Assembly: GCA_024280775.1 (NCBI GenBank)
Contig: JAJRPM010000013.1
Coordinates: 124,001-188,000, forward strand
DNA: 64,000 nucleotides
Direction: 5' to 3'
Origin: Candidatus Zixiibacteriota bacterium
GTDB lineage: Bacteria; Zixibacteria; MSB-5A5; GN15; JACZUZ01
In this document: positions 61,124-64,000 of the stretch, piece by piece
How positions within the stretch are numbered: the first letter of the stretch is position 1
Layout of the letters: each line of letters opens with the position of its first letter
The notes under the pieces: generated by a model
Databases searched by the model: none
What the model saw: only the letters and a program-made list of their open reading frames with translations
Told to the model about the DNA's origin: nothing
Program-made: the position numbers and the translations under genes

Positions 61124-62536
61124 ATGAACCTATTGAACCGAAATAGCAATCGACTTTTCTCCGGCAAAAGATCAATGGCGGTCTTTGGTGGATTGGTAGT
61201 GTATATGGTTTTCTCGGCGATTGACGCTTATGCCTCAGGCGGCGGGCAGGCCCAACAAGTCAGCGACACGCTTCTTGGTTTGGTGGTTATTCTGCTGGCG
61301 GCCAAATTAGGAGGCGATCTATTCGAAAGGGCCAATCAGCCAGCGGTGCTGGGTGAACTGATAATCGGAATTATTCTCGGTAACCTTTCTCTTATTGGTA
61401 TAGATGGAGTTGATGCCCTCAAGCATTCATTGCCACTGGAGGTGCTGGCCGAAATAGGGATCATAATTCTGCTTTTCCAGGTTGGGCTTGAATCCTCTAT
61501 TAAGGAAATGCTTTCAGTTGGAGCTACGTCATTTTTGGTAGCGTCAGTAGGGGTTATTGCTCCATTCTTTCTTGGCTGGGGAGTTTCAATCTATTTCTAT
61601 CCTGAAAGCAGTTTGCTAATTCACCTATTCATCGGAGCTACATTAACTGCAACATCGGTTGGAATCACCGCCCGAGTGCTAAAGGACCTTCACAAAAGCA
61701 CAACCAAAGAGGCAAAGGTTATCCTTGGAGCCGCCGTCATTGACGATATCATGGGTTTGATAATCCTGGCGGTTATTCAGGGGATTATCGTGGCGAACAA
61801 TCAGGGCGGGGACTTGGAGTCCACCGAGATACTGATAATCTGCCTCAAGGCGGTTGGCTTCGTGGTTGGAGCGCTGGCAATTGGAAACTACCTCTCTCCC
61901 AAGATTTTCTTCGTTGTAAAGGGGATGAAAGTCTCAGGAGTTTTGCTCTCAGTGTCTCTATTTATATGCTTTGGCCTTGCTTGGATAGCATCGGTAATAG
62001 GTTTGGCGCCGATAGTCGGAGCATTCGCCGCAGGATTGATATTAGAGAAAGTGCATTATCAAGTGCATCCAACTTTCAAAGACTATTCAATAGATAAACT
62101 GGTAGATCCAATAGCTGTGTTTTTAGTCCCCATATTTTTTGTGCGAATGGGCATGATGGTCGATGTTACCCATTTTGGTAAGATGGAAGTGCTGGAGTTT
62201 GCATTGATGCTGACCATTGCCGCGTTCGTTGGAAAGCAGGTTTGCGGCTTGGTTGTGCGCGACAGGTCAATCAGCAAGATGTCAGTAGGATTGGGAATGG
62301 TTCCCAGGGGCGAAGTAGGACTTATTTTTGCCGGAATAGGAGCCAGTTTGATGGTCGGTACTGAAAAAGTGATTTCTCCGGAAGTCTATTCGGCGGTAGT
62401 GATAATGGTCATGGTAACGACACTGGTAACTCCGCCGGCTTTGAAGTGGAGTTTGATGAAATCCGAATCAAAGAATAGTACGTCTGCCACAATTCCGGGA
62501 GAGGGTACAACTCCATCAGCTCCATCAGCGGAGTAA
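61124..62536 (+). CDS. Cation/proton antiporter of the CPA2 family (KefB/NhaS-like)
   Basis: The 470 residues have about 13 membrane segments of the Na+/H+ antiporter fold. Seen: LGELIIGIILGNLSLIGIDG, VGLESSIKEM, GATLTATSVGITARVL, and the ion-binding segment AAVIDDIMGLIILAVI with the Asp-Asp pair of the NhaA/CPA2 type. No C-terminal TrkA domain follows; the end is a short polar tail with a 9-nt tandem duplication before the stop. It should exchange Na+ or K+ for protons. The N terminus begins with a possible signal helix. I chose ATG 61124 rather than the TTG at 61079; GGATACGGA lies upstream. Confidence 0.88.
   Translation: MNLLNRNSNRLFSGKRSMAVFGGLVVYMVFSAIDAYASGGGQAQQVSDTLLGLVVILLAAKLGGDLFERANQPAVLGELIIGIILGNLSLIGIDGVDALKHSLPLEVLAEIGIIILLFQVGLESSIKEMLSVGATSFLVASVGVIAPFFLGWGVSIYFYPESSLLIHLFIGATLTATSVGITARVLKDLHKSTTKEAKVILGAAVIDDIMGLIILAVIQGIIVANNQGGDLESTEILIICLKAVGFVVGALAIGNYLSPKIFFVVKGMKVSGVLLSVSLFICFGLAWIASVIGLAPIVGAFAAGLILEKVHYQVHPTFKDYSIDKLVDPIAVFLVPIFFVRMGMMVDVTHFGKMEVLEFALMLTIAAFVGKQVCGLVVRDRSISKMSVGLGMVPRGEVGLIFAGIGASLMVGTEKVISPEVYSAVVIMVMVTTLVTPPALKWSLMKSESKNSTSATIPGEGTTPSAPSAE
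62511..62528 (+). repeat. 9-nt tandem duplication before a stop codon
   Basis: CTCCATCAG occurs twice in succession (62511-62519 and 62520-62528), six bases before the TAA of the antiporter gene. Confidence 0.85.
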
Positions 62537-62667
62537 GAAACCGGACATTCATCGCTCTAACATAGTTATGGAAACACCAAGCATAAGCGTTCAATCCCCC
62601 GGATTAGAACTAGCGAAGCGATTTCTCCTCCTTCGAAACTAAATAGCATATAAGATACACGGATCAT

Positions 62668-62696
62668 TTGACATCTAAGAATCGGCGACGTATGTT
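62668..62696 (+). promoter_or_regulatory. Promoter of the initiator tRNA gene
   Basis: A consensus TTGACA (62668-62673) and TATGTT (62691-62696) are separated by exactly 17 bases. The -10 box ends 12 bases before the tRNA, so transcription would start a few bases upstream of the mature 5' end. Confidence 0.78.
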
Positions 62697-62708
62697 TGTC
62701 GCCCTGAT

Positions 62709-62785
<77 letters not shown>

Positions 62786-62790
62786 ATCTT

Positions 62791-62829
62791 AAACTCCCGA
62801 GGTGTAACAACCTCGGGAGTTTCTTTTTT
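62791..62829 (+). terminator. Terminator of the initiator tRNA
   Basis: AAACTCCCGAGGT pairs perfectly with ACCTCGGGAGTTT (13 bp, six-base loop) and is followed by CTTTTTT. It lies five bases after the tRNA CCA end. Confidence 0.93.
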
Positions 62830-63315
62830 GGTGGGTTTTCCTTCGAAAAACGGATTTTCTAACAAACCTTCCGAGAAACGTTTTCCCCTTATCTGGAGCG
62901 CACTTAGGGTTAAGCTTTTTCCCCACACCCTATCATTGCAAATTACTGAGGTCGTTGACAAGCAAGTCAAAGTGTGAAGCGTTTTACAAGCGTACTTAGC
63001 TGAACAGTCCAACCAAAGAACAACCTGTCAACTTTTCTCTCAAGTCGCAGTTCAACAATTATCAACCACATTTCTCGCAGAGGGGCGGCAAGAGATTTAT
63101 CGTGTCCGAATTGTGAATACCGATTTGCCAACGCAGTTCGCTAAGCATATTATGCTAATCGGTATTACTAGATTTTTGTGAGGAATGCCTCATAAACACT
63201 CTATTAGACATCGAGATGGTACAACTTATGGGTCCTCTCAGGACAATATCGCTCCCCCAATACGGACTAGGTTTCCTAAGGAGTAGACATTAAACCAAAA
63301 CATGCAGCTGAGCGA
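62830..63315. other. Intergenic region between tRNA and sigma factor
   Basis: These 486 bases contain no credible gene. The region is AT-richer than its neighbours and shows no long inverted repeat. AAGGAG lies at 63278-63283, 32 bases before the sigma factor ATG. The tRNA is a usual integration site, but no integrase or second copy of its 3' end is seen. Confidence 0.5.
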
Positions 63316-63861
63316 ATGTCCCACGATGAAACTGTAATCATTGAATCTTACCTTAAAGGTGTTAGTCCGGGCTTCGAGGAAGTTAAGAATTGGATAGATA
63401 CTGTACTCCAGTTCCACGGCTGGGGGACACGGCTGGATATTGTGGAAATAAGACAAGCGACGCTTGTCGCTGTCTTGGATAACTTGCAACAGTCAAAATA
63501 TAAGGGACAGGGTCTCAAAGGTTATGTCCAGTCAATTTGCAAGCGGATTTGCTTAGATGATCTCCGGAAAAGCTACCGCAAAGAAAGATTTCTGGCAGCC
63601 AGAGAATTACAAACGCCCGCCAGTGTATCTCAAACTCCCGAATCTATCCTTATAGAAAAGGAAAAGAATGATTCTTTTCATCAGATAATGCTAGAACTCT
63701 CAGACCAATGTAGACAATTGCTACGTTGGAAGTTCTATGATCATTTCAGCCACAAGGAAATAGGCGATAAGCTTGGCCTAACCGCTGGCGCATCTCGGGT
63801 TCGAGTACATAGGTGCCTGGAAGAAACATCTAGAATTAGGGCTAGACTTGAAGAAGATTGA
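63316..63861 (+). CDS. ECF-like RNA polymerase sigma factor
   Basis: The 181 residues show sigma region 2 (YLKGVSPGFEEVKNWIDTVL, GYVQSICKRICLDDLRKSYRKER) and region 4 (LELSDQCRQLLRWKFYDHFSHKEIGDKLGLTAGASRVRVHRC), here read with breaks at about residues 125-168. It belongs to the ECF-like sigma-70 family, shorter than housekeeping sigma factors. The target genes are unknown. The nearest good ribosome site (AAGGAG, 63278-63283) is 32 bases before this ATG; an ATT codon at 63289 would fit its spacing but is a rare start. A possible downstream gene begins at 63958. Confidence 0.85.
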   Translation: MSHDETVIIESYLKGVSPGFEEVKNWIDTVLQFHGWGTRLDIVEIRQATLVAVLDNLQQSKYKGQGLKGYVQSICKRICLDDLRKSYRKERFLAARELQTPASVSQTPESILIEKEKNDSFHQIMLELSDQCRQLLRWKFYDHFSHKEIGDKLGLTAGASRVRVHRCLEETSRIRARLEED

Positions 63862-63957
63862 TGACTTCATGTAACATTTCCGCCCTATGGGCTACTATAG
63901 TAGTGTGATGGTATCGAATATCTATTGGTTCTGTTATAGCAAATATATGGAAATAAA

Positions 63958-64000
63958 ATGGAAATTGAACAGTGCAATAATCCCGAAACTGACTACCCAT
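63958..64000 (+). CDS. Possible start of a gene downstream of the sigma factor
   Basis: An ATG at 63958 opens a frame (MEIEQCNNPETDYP) that runs off the right edge. GGA lies eight bases upstream. It lies about 96 bases after the sigma factor stop. Sigma factors of this type often precede an anti-sigma or target gene, but only 14 residues are seen, so the call is tentative. An ATG at 63947 in another frame is an alternative. Confidence 0.3.
   Translation, partial: MEIEQCNNPETDYP

Overview
The window comes from a diderm (Gram-negative) bacterium. LpxH, a Wza/Wzz-type polysaccharide export pair, an outer-membrane barrel, a lipoprotein and an unsplit SecD plus SecF all point to an outer membrane. 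The GldA/F/G-like transporter, the long secreted protein with a FlgD-Ig-like C-terminal domain and the general gene style suggest the FCB group or a neighbouring candidate phylum (Zixibacteria-like). That placement is an inference; no marker gene here fixes it. There are no phage, insertion-sequence or CRISPR genes. The only mobile-looking DNA is two copies of a GTAG-flanked palindromic repeat (762-849 and 29758-29885).

Left part (1-12.5 kb): the N-terminal end of purL, then tilS-hpt, a three-gene signalling cassette (soluble PAS histidine kinase, REC-HDOD, REC with a decayed HD-GYP domain), ftsH, folE, folP, cdaA and a GNAT acetyltransferase. The cassette interrupts the common tilS-hpt-ftsH order. 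A NudB-like Nudix gene (12.5 kb) would fit the folate branch started by folE and continued by folP. lpxH, a putP-type Na+/solute symporter and a 34-residue membrane peptide follow on the minus strand with ATGA overlaps.

16-29 kb is an envelope polysaccharide region, mostly on the minus strand: Wza-like and Wzz-like export proteins, a Gfo/Idh dehydrogenase, a hexapeptide acyltransferase, two DegT-type aminotransferases and a WbpI-like UDP-sugar 2-epimerase. Together these resemble the WbpB-D-E-I steps toward UDP-2,3-diacetamido-mannuronic acid. A family 2 glycosyltransferase and two polytopic GT-C-like membrane proteins adjoin them.

29-44 kb: a HAD hydrolase, a CDGSH iron-sulfur protein, an ornithine aminotransferase, a large secreted protein, a lipoprotein, the DUF4340/GldFG/GldA-like ABC module, and a metal-uptake operon (outer-membrane barrel, ZnuA-like, ZnuB-like) that has no ATPase gene. 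A small Cys-containing protein and an Rrf2 regulator lie beside it.

44-64 kb: secDF, an EIIA-CBS fusion with a DUF502 protein, a very divergent NuoJ-NuoK-NuoN trio that has lost key proton-pathway residues, ridA, an HD-GYP phosphodiesterase, a TolB-like propeller protein, mfd, a CPA2 antiporter, an initiator tRNA with its own promoter and terminator, and an ECF-like sigma factor near the right edge. Short tandem duplications (9-16 nt) recur at stop codons and between genes. The Nuo-like trio is the best candidate for an undescribed system.
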